From Dissophora ornata (lineage: Eukaryota; Mortierellomycota; Mortierellomycetes; Mortierellales; Mortierellaceae): a DNA stretch of 36,485 nucleotides. Both the position numbers and the translations under genes were made by a program. Positions 22,326-34,083 of this stretch are shown in pieces (position 1 is the first letter of the stretch; the number at the start of each line of letters is the position of its first letter). The notes beneath the pieces are model-generated. The model ran no database searches. It saw nothing but the letters and a program-made list of their open reading frames with translations, and had not been told where the DNA came from. The stretch is from assembly GCA_025201705.1 (NCBI GenBank), contig MU616854.1:1-36485 (forward strand), in the 5' to 3' direction.

Positions 22326-23986
22326 TTAATGATCTTTCAGCAGAGCCTTGACCTTTCCCTCTTTGACATGCTGTCGCAGGACCAGAAGACCAAACTTCTT
22401 TGAGAAGACAAAGTCAGAGATGATCCAGGGCATGTTGCGCATGAAACGGAAGGTTTTGGTGAGGGTACCATAATCAATGTAATTTGGAGGGGAGGTCCTG
22501 AGGCACTTTCCAACAACATATTTCGCGAATTTCGCGGTTGGTGTGCAGTTGGGAGCTATCGCAGCCATCGGATTAAGAAGAAAGGCATTAGTCGTGCCGT
22601 ACAAAAGACCACACTCCACTATTTTTCAATCGCGTAACCACGATTCTGGGAACGTAGAAATGACTAATATACCTTGAGACGAGTTTGCTCTTGACATGAC
22701 ATATTTGATCACAGACTGGTAGAACGAGTCTACAAGAGACAGTGGCAGACGTGATTTTCGCCTTCTGTTAGACTAAGGGTATCATCATTCCAATAGAGCA
22801 GCCAAAACTAGCAAGTGGTCACTTACTCTCAGGGAGGTGGAAAGCCTTCAGATTATTATCGCCAATGTTGGACTTGATCGCTCCAGGAGCCACAACTGTT
22901 ACATGGACACCAAAGGGTGCCAACTCCATGCGCAACGCATCCGAGATCGAATGCACAGCTGCCTTACTGGCGGCGTACAGACCAGCCCAGGGCGTCGAGA
23001 GATAGGCTGTGACGGAACCCACGTTTACAATCAAACCAGATCCCTGGCGGATCATGTGAGGGGCAACTGCCTTCGAGACCACGATGACGGAGGTAATATT
23101 GGTGTCGAGCAGCTTTCGGGTTGTTTCAATCTATTGTTTTAACAATTATCATATTAATATTTTTCCCTCACAATCATGGACTCCAAACTGCAAAAGGTGG
23201 GCCAGTGATTGCTTGAAGAAAGTCATTTAGCCCGACATATGCTGCGCGTCGATTGGGTAGATGGACTTACAGACATATCGATCAAAGGGCAGGCAAGACC
23301 CATGCCAGCGTTATTGAAGAGGATATCTGAAGACAGTAATCATCGAGAGTAAGTATCCAGTTTCTGCATGTGATGAGGCGATTCGACGGTATCTAATCGC
23401 TCCAACTGCCTACCAATGCGGCCCTCTTTTTCAATGATATGCTAACGCAAGATATGATGATAAGAAGAACGAAGAAAGCCGAGTCAGCTTCACGGCGACA
23501 AGACGAAGGAGAGGCCACAAAAGAAAAAACAAATTGGCAAGGTGGGTTTGAATACTTACGTCGACAGCATCCTTGATGGACTTTTCGTCGAGAACATCGA
23601 TGTAAACTTTTTCGATGTCCAGTCCTGCATTCGAAATAAATATACGGGCAGCAATGATGTGTGTCAGGCGACGATTGCTTCAATTGACGTGCACTACTAT
23701 TCTCCCTACTTGGTGGACTTGATGTATATCGCCTGTATGCTTACCCTCAATGCCCGTGATAGCATCAAGGCGTCTGGCCGCAGCGTACACTCTGCATCCA
23801 CTCTAAAAAAGAATGTCGCCAGCAAAACGTCGAGCATTAACATTCTGGCATTCGTGCAACTTGCTTCATTCCAGGTCTTGATCTTCCATTGTGGCAATTT
23901 ACCTTTTCGAATGCCTTGGCAATCTCATAGCCGATTCCTCCGGTGGTGCAACCGGTGACAAGGACGACTTTCTTTTGGTGGGTCAT
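22326..23986 (-). CDS. Short-chain dehydrogenase, AYR1-like (1-acyl-DHAP reductase type)
   Basis: NADPH-dependent reductase, probably of 1-acyl-dihydroxyacetone phosphate in glycerolipid synthesis at the ER or lipid droplet. The substrate is inferred from resemblance to yeast Ayr1. Exons: 23986-23903, 23802-23745, 23624-23560, 23441-23414, 23326-23271, 23130-22827, 22729-22673, 22618-22326; 314 residues. Rossmann motif TGCTTGGIG (residues 11-19), DVLDEKSIKDAV, structural NNAG (83-86), catalytic Ser136, Tyr149 and Lys153 (NVGSVTAYLSTPWAGLYAASK), then VTVVAPGAIKSNIG. The C-terminal third (RTSPPNYIDYGTLTKTFRF) matches the AYR1-type tail with a hydrophobic stretch. All introns are GT-AG. MCM8 lies 284 bp upstream on the same strand. 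Confidence 0.9.
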
Positions 23987-24270
23987 GGTCAATTTGGAGG
24001 CGAGGTTTGTTGTTGAAGCAATCAGAAGAAAAGTAGAATGAGGGTCTACTTTTACTTAATTTCTCGGCTCGCCTTGCACGCGCCAGCCATCGAAATTTTC
24101 CCGATCGACCTTTCGGCACGTCGCTCGCCTCGCAGTGATCGAGGAATAACACTTTACAAATCTTGCTCTTTCGCAATGGCTCGGTGACATTATTTATTTG
24201 CAGTAGAATGTTGGTACAGGGCATTGGAACGATTGCAGTAAAGTACTGTGGCAAGATGGTAAAATATATG

Positions 24271-27200
24271 TTACATAACGGTTGTGAGCTGATATGTTCG
24301 CGGTCCCTTCTTCAGCAGGAAGTTCTGATTGTTCAGCGAGTCCAGGAATCCTTGGAAGCCGTCAGTGATTCCTGCGAGCTGCATCTCTTGGAATGTCTGA
24401 TAAAGCTGTTCGTATGTGAACATGTTGTTCATATTCTCAAATGCAACCTTCTGCAGCTCTGCCACATATCTTGGAACAAAAAATAGACAATTGGAGAAAT
24501 ACTGTCAGCCGAATATGTTGAAAATTGTCCCGTGTGAAAACGCATGCATGCGTACACGTAAGAGCCGACGGTTAAACATTCATACTTCTTAATGCTGGCA
24601 CCCTTGCCGCGTCCAGACTGCCCCTGACTTTGGTTGGGCCCTTGGGGCTGTGCCGGACCGAACGCATCCTGTAAGCTAAAGGTCCTAAACACAGCACAGT
24701 AAACAAGAAGCATGAGCTGAGCAGATCACAGATGCCGTAAAACAGCGCGAAGACTTGGAAATGAGCCTATCTTACATGATCTCGATGACATCCATAGCAT
24801 CTCGCCGCGTCACAACCTCGCGAAGCTCCATTCGCGCCTTCGCTTCTGCCATTCGGATGAGGGACTCAAGCTGTCGTGTCGTGACCGGTGTTCCGTCAGG
24901 AGATCGATGTCGAGCTCTGAGCATCAAGTAGAACTCTTGTAGAGTCGCTGCAGCTTCGGGAGAGAGTCGCGGGTGAACATACTGACGCGCATAGGCAATG
25001 TACTTTCTCAAAAGGGGCTGAGGAATCAACGCCAGTTGGTCTTCATCTGTAATTCGCAGGCGTTCGGACAAGGGACGATCCAACCTTGGTTTGTTATCAC
25101 CGCCTTGCGTTGGCTGCGATCGACCTATCCCGTCATCCTGAGACGAAGCGGCTCTGAAGGCTCGCCCATTGATCGCATTTCCAGAGTGAAGAGCCATCAC
25201 ATGTCTGGAGAGATACTGGTCCATCTCACCATCGGGTTTGTCCATCAAAATAAAAATCAAGTCAAACCGCGAAAGGAGCGCACTGTTCATCTTCAAGTTC
25301 TCGGCAACCGTTTTGGACATGTTGTAGTGACCCCCCACTGGATTGGCTGCAGCTATCACACTGGTCCTTGCCGGTAATGTACAGATGATACCAGCTTTGG
25401 CGATGCTAATTGATTGCTGCTCCATTGCCTCCAGCAGTGCGTTGTAATCCGTTGTCATTTTGTCAAATTCATCGATACAGCAGCAGCCTTGATCTCCGAG
25501 AACCAATGCTCCTGCCTCCAATGCAAAGTCTGAGCCAGACCCTCTGACTAGCGTCACAGTCAGGCCGCTTGTCGATATTCCACTGCTTCCACAAACATAA
25601 ACTCCACGAGGCGCAACCTTTACAGCCGCTGATAGCATTTGCGACTTTCCCAATCCAGGATCTCCCACTACTAGAATGTGCGGATCTGCACGAATGGCTG
25701 TCCTATCAATGACTCCGTTACTCCGTCTTCGTCCACCGAAGAGTGCAAACAAAATTCCAGCTTTGACCATTTCGTGACCGTAAATCGCAGGGCTGAAAGA
25801 GTTGACAATCAGTTTGAAAAGTTGTGGTTCCAGATGGACTTCCTCGATAGCGTAAAGGTCCTTAGTGGTAATTTGAATGCTGTCCTTGCTGTCCTTGGAA
25901 GAGTCCTTCGACTCATATTCCTGATAGATGTCGTCCTCTTCCAGCGTCATCGTAGACTTTTGGAGGTAATTCACGTCAAGATAGAGCAGGTACATTGTGT
26001 TTCCAGTCTTTATGCGCGAGTATGCTGTACGTCGAAATAATATTTCGGGCGTTAGTATAAAGCACAGTTTAGCAAAGTCAGTTCGCTTGTTTATCTGAAA
26101 TGATGAGACATCTTACATTTTTCAGACTGAGCAACCTTGACGATCCCCGTAATCTCGACAACATCGCCAGGAATGACTCGATCTACAAGATCATTAATGA
26201 CCTCACACTCAATGGTCCTGGGAACCCTGCCCGAATCTAACCTGTCATCCGGCAGTTTCTCTTGCAGTCTGGAATAACAAAATTACAAGCGCTTAGTCCG
26301 AGTGAACATAATTTACTGTCGTACTTGTTGCACTGGCATTTGTCTCATACCGAATCGTTTGCCAGTCGACAGTTTCCGTGTCGTAACCGACCCCACGCTG
26401 CGGAGTAAATTGCCTTCCTCTGCACCCAACCTCTATGCACTTTGTGGGCTGCACGAACCGTGCATCAGGAAGATCCAGTGTCTGGACTGCTTGGCAGGTG
26501 TTGCAAGTGAACGACATCTTGGTGGCAAGTGGTTTGACTCCGGAAGATCTGACAACTGTTCCTCGGACACAAATAAGTTTCCCTAGATGTATCAACCTCA
26601 GAATAAGTAAAGCCGTGGCTAGCGCTTGCTCTACATAACTAAGGCTCTATCCTGCACATACCGATGAGGTTTGCTTTAAGATCTTTGCCATGTGTGATCC
26701 TGTCAAAGCATGCGAGCCGTATAGTAAACTTTTTCTGCCGCGTCCCCTTGGCGGCCTCGTCGCCGAAGATAGCCTATTCGCAGTGCAACCATTGTAGTAA
26801 CAGGGTAAGATACCTTTGCTATCACGAGTTTTTCTTCTGGCGCATTTCCGCCAGGGTACTGCTCTTACCTGAATTGTTGCCAGCGCAATGCATCCAGTAA
26901 CGACTGTCGGTCGGTGAACTGCTAGCTCCATCAAGTCTTGGATGTTGCACATTTGAGCGATGATCTTGAGGTTCACTATCAAGACTCTCCTCAGCCCAAG
27001 AGTGTGCAATTGCTCCTATTATAAGAAGATGCCAATGTCAGCTCAGCGTCAGTCATTGCAGAAACGCCCGAGTTTTCGCAATGTCATAGAACAAACCTTG
27101 GATAACCCATGCAAATGGTACGCTTGTATGTATCGCCGAAACTCGCTGATCCATGGTAGGAACTCGTGCTCGCGATGGTAATCTACCACAATGAACGCAG

Positions 27201-27669
27201 CGCTATCAGTAAGTCGCGTGTTCGAAGGACCAAATGTTATTGCAGAGGGTACCTCGGCTTCATATTCCTTACCCTCCTGAGTAAGATAGACATCCCAATC
27301 AATCCAGGGACAGTCTGCAGCCTGCCTTGACTTTGGTGGCGCCGCACGTTGAGTTTGCATTGCCTGCGCAGGTATCTCATCAGCCTGAACCATAGGCATG
27401 TTAACGTCAGCCTCCGCTCCATCGACATACTGGGTCTGGTTCTTGTGAGTGGACGTCATGGGTCGTTCCCACCGTTTGCCGCCATTGTTGTTGGCTGCAT
27501 CTGGATTCTGAGAGCGACCAGGGTAGTACTGATTCCTCCCTGCTCCATGTTCACTATCCTGACCACCGTTGCCGCCAGCGCGCCAGCTGCCTCGGCCTCT
27601 ACCCCGATAGTAGCCTCCCCCGCCTCGATGGGTATACGAACCCCGTGGATTCGATTGTTCGGGCGGCAT
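24271..27669 (-). CDS. MCM8: MCM8 helicase-family ATPase
   Basis: AAA+ helicase subunit that, with MCM9, acts in homologous recombination and crosslink repair in animals and plants. Exons: 27669-27097, 27015-26869, 26773-26662, 26582-26351, 26268-26117, 26024-24776, 24684-24586, 24469-24271; 920 residues (human 840). An Arg/Gly-rich N-terminus (YYRGRGRGSW), as in human MCM8, precedes the N-terminal domain with a zinc motif at Cys304, 307, 326 and 331. The OB part follows (RTIECEVINDLVDRVIPGD). Then come MCM8-type KLIVNSFSPAIYGHEMVKAG, Walker A GDPGLGKS (526-533), Walker B CCCIDEFDKM (Asp/Glu 590-591), and the arginine finger in LLSRFDLIF (Arg658). The C-terminal winged helix ends FLLKKGPRTYQL, as in human MCM8. 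All catalytic residues are present, so the gene looks functional. Confidence 0.95.
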
Positions 27670-27740
27670 CGATGTTCATTCCATGAGCGAGTGCAAGGAA
27701 TGTATTTTGGGCGTGACTGAAATTTTATTTATTTTTCGCT

Positions 27741-29213
27741 TCAAAAATCTACGACGCCCCTCAGGGCCATGTCCTGCATAAGCTGTGGTGGTGGTCGAGG
27801 ATTATTCTTCGTGGCAAATGTCGAATACTGCCTTCTCTGTTTGGCTAACTCTGCGTTGCCGTCTCCAGACTGTCCAAACAATGCTGTTATTCTGGGTTGG
27901 GAATTGCTTTCATCATCATCCGGCCTAAGGGGTGCCATAATCCTTACGGTTAGTCTTCTGCATATGTTCCGTGAGTTGTTCAAAGGTTGCTTTTTTGGCT
28001 CAAAAACTCACCAGCGAACAGTCTTGCCCGATGTCTCCAGAAGAGTCTTACACGTCTGCCAACTGAACCGCACAATGTTGGGGTAGCCAAAGACTGGATC
28101 CATGTTCGATTTGAGCCATGATACTGTTTTTGGATCTAAAACACCAATGGTGTAAAAGAAATCATAAGTTAGCTCAGGTCTCCAGATGCTATAGATGTTG
28201 TTTGCCTTGACATATTATCCGCCAAGGTACAATACGCACCGGACGGGTATCCAGACCCAAACTTGCGTGAAAGTGTGTCACCCATTCCTGTCTCTGCAAA
28301 GATCCAGTGCCGGAGGACATCATCTCGGGTGACTTTGGCGCAAATACTAGCCGCAGAGACGATAGGATACTTGGAATCTGCCTTCTTGGCGACAACAATC
28401 TTTGTGATGGACGGGAACAAATTCTCGAGCTTTCTCTGGTACGACTCAGGTGGACCTACTGTATCGACGTATACCTGTACGAGGAGATGAAGTAAGTTGG
28501 GCTGACCCTTATAGCATAATCTTATTTCGATTCAGCGATCGGAAAATATGTACCTCTTTCAGGTTCACTCCTAAGGCGAGTGTATCTCGGATGAGTTGGA
28601 TTGTCGTATCGTGGGCCAGCGCGTTAAGGTTATATTTCTCTCTATTGACGCCGTCAGATTATCATCAGATGAACAAGTTTTCGACTCAATCCATCGCTCC
28701 ATGATCTCGCTTTGTCTTACTTCCTCAACATGCTATTGGAAATGTCCATGGGTGACAGTACTCGTACGCTCCATCCAATGAGATCTGGCCTTGACATGAT
28801 GACATCCAGTAAATTATCTCGTTCGTCTTCTTTCAACGTCTTTGAATCTATTGGTAACACATGGAATCCATGCGTGAGTTCCTCCGGCTTCACAAGAAGG
28901 CCTGGGATCGCACAACTCGTGACACACGACAGCTACCTGCGAATCCCATGTCAGCCAGTTCGTCCTGCTTTGACAGAGGGCAGTAGCAGATTCCATAGAC
29001 CATGGGCCCCAAGACCGGGCCTCTTCCCGCCTCATCCACTCCAAGGATGCATTCCTGATCAGGTTCCAATTCAGTTGGTAGAGGAGTAGCGTAGGTATAT
29101 GACTTGAGCAGTGCAGTGCTCGTCCCTGAAGGTAACCGTGTGGAACTTTCTGTAAGAATCAGTCCCGTCTCCTCCATTTCGAGTGAGAGCGATGACTCCT
29201 CCTCTGGGTTCAT
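27741..29213 (-). CDS. RNH201: Ribonuclease H2 subunit A (type 2 RNase H)
   Basis: Catalytic subunit that cuts RNA in RNA:DNA hybrids and removes single ribonucleotides from DNA. Exons: 29213-28937, 28847-28721, 28641-28554, 28474-28240, 28135-28012, 27942-27741; 350 residues. Catalytic DEAGRG (residues 60-65) in [19 protein letters not shown]. Next come [52 protein letters not shown] (third Asp), [18 protein letters not shown] (fourth Asp), FGSGYPSDPKT and [10 protein letters not shown]. The tail after the core is Pro/Gln/Arg-rich. The last acceptor (CCGTAAG) is the only frame-keeping choice, as the more obvious CAG nearby gives a stop. The gene ends 71 bp before the MCM8 start codon. The family is certain; the tail splice is less so. 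Confidence 0.93.
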
Positions 29214-29631
29214 GGTGTGTTTTGGATGTGCAATGTAGTTCGAAAGAGTTGAAAACAAACAAGCACAGAACGCGTCCTTGTGGTTAATGAATTCGAGACT
29301 GCTACTGATCAGCGATTAAGGTTATTACCTATTGGAGAACAATAGACTTTGGGAATGGAGGATGCAAAGTATATTAGATTACAGGGGTTTTAAGGCTGGA
29401 AGAGATTAAGTGAAAAGGGGTTTGACAGTCGGAACACTGTGGACGCATTCATGTTGGCTTTTCACTTTCCCATTGTCACCATTACATTCACTTTTCTCAG
29501 CTTCCTCCTGCATTTCTTCATCAGAACCCCTCTCATCCCGCCTCATTCTTCGCCCCTCTATCCCTTCTCATTCGTGCTTCCATTCCCTTACCTTACCACC
29601 GCTCCCTCTCTTAGACCACTGCATCTAAACC
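29214..29631. promoter_or_regulatory. Divergent intergenic region
   Basis: 418 bases between the RNase H2A start (minus) and the start of the plus-strand unknown gene. From about 29460 to 29630 the plus strand is very C/T-rich with almost no purine runs, typical of a fungal pyrimidine-rich leader. No conserved site is identified. Confidence 0.6.
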
Positions 29632-31065
29632 ATGGACGGCCAAGATAGAACAGACAGCAGCCAGAGCTGCATTCATCACTGTCTGCACAATTCCGTCCCT
29701 CATGGATCAGATTCCGCCGCACAGTCGACCCTGCAAATACTCGCCCCTGTGCACTCAACCTCCGGAAGCAGGACAAAGGCCTTGGCAGTGGCCAGCCGAT
29801 ACCTACGTCATGACCGCTACCAACCCCTGGTTTCCTCGGCGAGTGCGGTTGACTGGCTACAGTGGCTCCTCCAGACGGCTGCCGTCAACCCATCAGACTG
29901 TGTCGCAGATAATGGACTGCTGGAGCCAATGCTAATGGAACCTCCACTGGGCCACTCTGCCAGACAAGGTACTATGCTGTTCTTTTTTGCAAAGTGTTGG
30001 GAATGACAGAAATGGACTGGCGCCGTGACTGGCGCCTACCAGCTGGCCTTCACTGCGGGAAAGACGGAAAATGCATGGACAAAATGACCGACGATACGAT
30101 ATCCGCCGCATGTACCTATTTTGAACGAAACTAACAGTTTTGCCTTATTCTCTGCATGGTGTTTCAATTGGATATGGATGCACGCAGGTCCTCAGCAACA
30201 TATGCTCGGCTTACGGCACTATAGTCAAGGCACTGACGGGACGGGTCATCCGTGCTCTTGCTCGCCAATTGTCAAATCAGTCTCGTGTACGAGCAGCAAT
30301 TCGAACACTATTACAAACCTCAATACCAATACCAATACCCATTCGAGTAGCCGCTCCAACCAGCACTCCCCTCTTCCTAGTCAACATGCGGGAGTATCAA
30401 ACGCGCCATGTGTCTCAGCACCCACCTCACCAGCCCTACCAACGTCCTTTGGTCGCTCCAATGTGGCCCCTTCGTATTCGATAACAACCTCCGCTAGGAA
30501 TACAGGAGATTCCGAAGGAACGTCTCCCCCATCCCCGTCTTCCTCGCCATCTTCGCCATCTTCAGGACGGTCGGACCCTGCCCCAAAAAATAGTTCTTCG
30601 GCCTATGTAGGAGCAGGGACATCGACATCCGCGTTCCTTTACTCGACTGGCCAAGAGTTTGACCAGATCTGGGCCCAGACCACGGCATTCCTACACCGCA
30701 CTTTCTCGCCTACATATCGAGTGGGCAACCTGTACCTTGAGTCCTGGACCAACGGAACTCAGAGGCGAGGACTGGAAAGACTAAAGACAAGTCTTCTCCG
30801 AGGAGATTCCTTCTTATTGGTGCGCAATATGACATTGCAGCTCAAAGGTCTTGTGACAAAGGGCATTGCTGATGCTAGGGAGATTGAACGACACACTAGA
30901 GGTATCGAGGATGAGAAAAGACGTCGCACACAAGGGAATGGACACGGACAGAGTCATGACCATGGGAAAGAGAACAACTCTCCAAGCACTGACATCAATA
31001 AGAGTAGCAATGATATCAGTGGCAACCCCAACGGAAATGGGAATGACAAACCTCGGAGTTCGTGA
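29632..31065 (+). CDS. Protein of unknown function with Ser/Thr/Asn-rich centre
   Basis: Exons 29632-29968 and 30188-31065 (GT-AG intron, phase 1), 404 residues. Exon 1 has a helical part (SRTKALAVASRYLRHDRYQP, then AVDWLQWLLQTAAVNPSDC). Exon 2 begins GPQQHMLGLRHYSQG. It goes on to a low-complexity centre (NSNTITNLNTNTNTHSSS; SPPSPSSSPSSPSSG) and an ordered segment that is the best candidate for a domain (FLYSTGQEFDQIWAQTTAFL, then LERLKTSLLRGDSFLLVRNM). The tail is charged and His/Asn-rich. I recognise no family. The start ATG follows a pyrimidine-rich leader. An alternative plus-strand frame at 30140-30484 would conflict with the ordered C-terminal segment, so it was not used. The gene is convergent with the first WW gene, 116 bp apart. 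Confidence 0.65.
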
Positions 31066-31181
31066 TTTTTTTTTTTTGCTAGACTACGCGTGTTATTGTG
31101 AAGAACAAGCGACGCGTGTAATATATCTGTGCTACTGAACAAAATACATAAATCGGACTTCGAGAATGATGCGTCTACCGC

Positions 31182-32414
31182 CTAGAAGAATTTCTGTGAA
31201 GCAAACAAAGACACGGATTACGCTGTCAGTCCTGCATACTCCATCATATTTTCATAACAGAGATATTCCTTCGTCGTAATAACTCACATGGTGTTTGTAA
31301 TGATAACCCATGGGTCGCCCAAACATCACCGGCCGTCCCAGTACCACAGGCCGATGATGATTGTGCTTCATATGCCCGTGCTCTGCCAATGCAACGCCTC
31401 CAGCTAGCAGCGCGGTCGCTGCCCCTACACCCAGCATCGCGTTATTATGGGAAGGTTTTTTGCCAGTCGCTGCAGCTGCTGTTGTTGGATTTGATGAGGG
31501 TGTGCCCAAGGGCGACGGAGCTCCATAGGGAGATGAGGCACTATAAGCGCCTGGTCCAGCAGCATATGCCCCGTAAGAGGTCGCTGCTGGCGCGTTGTAA
31601 GTGCCTGGTTGGGGGGTGCCATAGGGATATCCGTAAGGGGATCCAGCTGGTGCACTATAGGTGTTTGGTTGGGGTACTGGCGCTAAATATGAAGATGCAG
31701 CGGGTGCGCCGTACACACCTGGTGGTAGGGGTCCTTGAACTCCATAAGGTCCAGCTGGCGCACCATAGGTGTTTGGTTGGGGTGCTGGCGCTAAATATGA
31801 AAATGCAGCGGGTGCGCCGTACACACCTGGTGGCGGGGGTCCTTGAACTCCGTAAGATTCAGCTGGTGCACCATAGGTGTTTGGCTGGGGCGCTGGCGCC
31901 AAATATGAAGATGCAGCAGGTGCGCCGTACACACCTGGTGGTGGGGGTCCTTGAACTCCGTAAGAAGATCCAGCTGGTGCACTGTATGGCGTTTTTCCAA
32001 GAGATTCGGCAGGCTCGCCATAGGCGAGAGTTGAAACTGCCGGCTTCTCATCGGAAGACCCACTTTCTTCGCTATAAGGTGGCGGTGGTGATGGCGGTGC
32101 AATCACACAAGGATACTCCCACTGGCTTGTGCCGGTTGCGGTTTCTTTTCAATTGTTCAAGGGGAAAAGAAAAGAAAAAAGGGAGAGAAAAAACCAAGCT
32201 CTGTCGCGTTATGACCATATTGTCAGATTAGCATATTAGGCGAAAGAAAAACGTGCGCTTACCGACAAAGAAGTATCGCTGGTGCTGATAATCATATTGA
32301 GAGATCCTACAATACATTGACCCGGTTAAGCGAATGTGGTTGAGCAACGAAACAACGGACTGTTCATTGTCTTTGAACATATTTTTACCAGCCTGGAGGA
32401 AGAGGACCAGACAT
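31182..32414 (-). CDS. WW-domain protein 1 of a tandem triplet
   Basis: Exons 32414-32389, 32306-32263, 32144-31288 and a 12-nt exon 31193-31182; 312 residues. The WW domain is LPPGWISQYDYQHQRYFFVE then TATGTSQWEYP (Trp9, Trp32, Pro35). A PPxY ligand motif (PPPY, residues 44-47) follows directly. Then come a linker of repeated YGAPA and PPPPGVYGAPA units, a Gly/Ala hydrophobic segment (AMLGVGAATALLAGGVALAE), a His/Arg/Met tail (PVMFGRPMGYHYKHH), and KFF encoded by the tiny last exon. Without the last splice the protein would end VSYYDEGISLL. I prefer the spliced form because paralogue 3 has the same donor and a matching EFF exon. WW domains bind proline motifs; a partner in trans is not known. 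The Gly/Ala segment could insert in a membrane or pack like a glycine zipper (inference). Confidence 0.85.
31690..32010 (-). repeat. In-frame 108-bp minisatellite in WW gene 1
   Basis: Three copies of a 108-bp unit (36 residues), with equivalent points at 31711, 31819 and 31927 (GTACACACCTGGTGG). The unit encodes YGVQGPPPPGVYGAPAA, SYLAPAPQPNTYGAPA. Copies differ by a few bases, so they arose by fairly recent unequal exchange. Confidence 0.88.
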
Positions 32415-33001
32415 CTTGAGTAGATTAATGGTAAAAAAAAACAGATTGGATACGCAAAGTATCTTGCAAATGTGGATTCCAGTGAAGTGAGAAGGCGAAC
32501 TGTGTTCGAGTTTTTTGTTTACGGTTTGTTGCTGAGACTAGGATGCCAAATCAATGCTTGTGCAGTCGGGATCCAGTTTCAATACGTGACAAGTTGACGG
32601 ATGACCGCAAAAATCATGCAAAAACCTCCAAAGTGTTGCAATACAACCACCTGCTCTGCGATCCGTTGAGAAGTATCCACAAGACTATGATGACCAACGA
32701 CAATCTTGAGTCATCGAAGAGGGGAAGAGGAGTCACTAAATGGCCATGGAGAAAGGAATAACTTTCTGAAGACCACCGCAGTAGGGACCCCAGAGTAATT
32801 CTGGTGCACATTTTATTGAACGTATATACATATAACAATTGTATTTGGCCCGCGATCTGTCCACACAGACCATTCCGGCCACAACTCCATAGACTTGACA
32901 CCAAAAGAACAAGCAACGTAGCAAAAGGGCAGTGTTAGCCTAGCGATCTTGCGTGATCCTTCAGCTTCCAACACAGAAACCCCTATTTTCCGCATACTAG
33001 C
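32415..33001. other. Intergenic between WW genes 1 and 2
   Basis: 587 bases with no convincing gene. It should hold the promoter of WW gene 1 and the 3' end of WW gene 2. Short open frames (60 to 100 codons) show no family features. Confidence 0.55.
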
Positions 33002-33652
33002 TTAGAATCTGCGACCCAGTGGTCTTGCTACAACCACAGGTACGACCTGGCGCCTACGACGCTGGTTCGCCAACACAGCACCCCCCACCATCCCCATTGC
33101 AACTGCCGTTCCCGTCCCCATTCCTGACTTGCCACTGCTACGAGAGTCTTGGGGAGCCGTCGCTGTGACAGGGGCCGCAGACGTTGCTGGGTTCGAATGG
33201 GCGCAGCAGGGCGACGAATGGGCGCAACAGGAAGCACCCTGAGCAGTTGCACCAGCCGTGGCACCCTGTGCACTTTGTGGATTCGACGATTGATTGGGGG
33301 GTCCAGGCGGCGCGCTGTAATTTGGTGGAGCACTTATTCGAGGATCCTGCCACTGACTTCGCCCTGTAGTAGTATCTTTTGTTCACATACCAGCGAGAAT
33401 GAACACCGGCAGTTGTGTTAGAAACACAGCTGAGACTCCTCTGGTTTTGGTTTGAGCAAGGCATACTCAAAGTAACTCACCGACGAAGAAGTATTGCTGG
33501 TTATCTGGAGCATATTGAGAGATCCTATGTCAACAAAAATGGTGTTTCGGTCAAAACCACTAAGCAGTGAATGTTAGGCAAACTCCACATGTTGATTATC
33601 TGCACCGTTTGCTATGTTTTTACCAGCCAGGCGGAAGAGGGTTGCTGTTCAT
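33002..33652 (-). CDS. WW-domain protein 2 of a tandem triplet
   Basis: Exons 33652-33624, 33524-33481 and 33375-33002; 148 residues. The WW domain is LPPGWISQYAPDNQQYFFVD then TTTGRSQWQDP (Trp10, Trp33, Pro36). The same two introns interrupt it at the same codons as in its neighbours, and exon 2 is again 44 nt. A PPNY motif (41-44) follows. The linker differs: Gln/Ser/Ala-rich with two CCAHS repeats (GASCCAHSSPCCAHSNPA). Then comes a Gly/Ala/Met hydrophobic segment (GTGTAVAMGMVGGAVLA) and a basic tail (NQRRRRQVVPVVVARPLGRRF). No separate terminal exon is needed, though the end is again aromatic. The two Cys-Cys pairs could be lipidated or bind metal (inference). Part of this gene has no long ATG-started frame, so it is easily missed. 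Confidence 0.82.
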
Positions 33653-34083
33653 TGAAAAAAAAAAAGTGGTGCTTTGAATGAAGTAACTTGGGGGTAGATG
33701 TGGTAAGGAAGAAAGAACAGTAGACGGCGTAACATGCATCTGGATGACTTTTATGCGACCTGCTTGATGAGACAGAGCACCAAAGTCATCAGGTTTCAGA
33801 AGTACGTGACACAACAGCCTAGCTGGCACTTGCAGAAATCGAGGACGCCCTTGTCGATGCGCGCGACGTGTCCGTTTGTAGACACGGGTACGGTTTCGCC
33901 TGTCCAGCTGTAGTAAAAAACAGTGTACAGTATGTACATGAATGTGAGTCGTGAGTGCTGCTGATTACATGCTGCTGTTTTATTGAAATTTGAATGGGGT
34001 ATTTGAAGGCCCATGGTGTATACTGAACATGGGCAGTTTTGAAGTGCTCTGTATTTTTTTCCTGGTCCACATCTCCAATGCAC
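33653..34083. other. Intergenic between WW genes 2 and 3
   Basis: 431 bases holding the promoter of WW gene 2 and the 3' region of WW gene 3. No gene recognised. Confidence 0.55.

Noticed and set aside
30140..30484. Alternative plus-strand frame in the second exon of the unknown gene
   Set aside because: It ends before the ordered C-terminal segment; the chosen frame links both exons in phase and stays open to 31065.
31252..31287. Ending WW gene 1 at the open-frame stop (VSYYDEGISLL)
   Set aside because: The paralogue comparison supports a splice at GTGAGT and the KFF exon; retained-intron ends do not match between paralogues.
31389..32231. 280-codon plus-strand frame across WW gene 1
   Set aside because: It is antisense to the repeated linker; its apparent repeats (LVGVLELRKIQLVHHRCL) mirror the 108-bp unit, and the opposite strand has a coherent WW gene.
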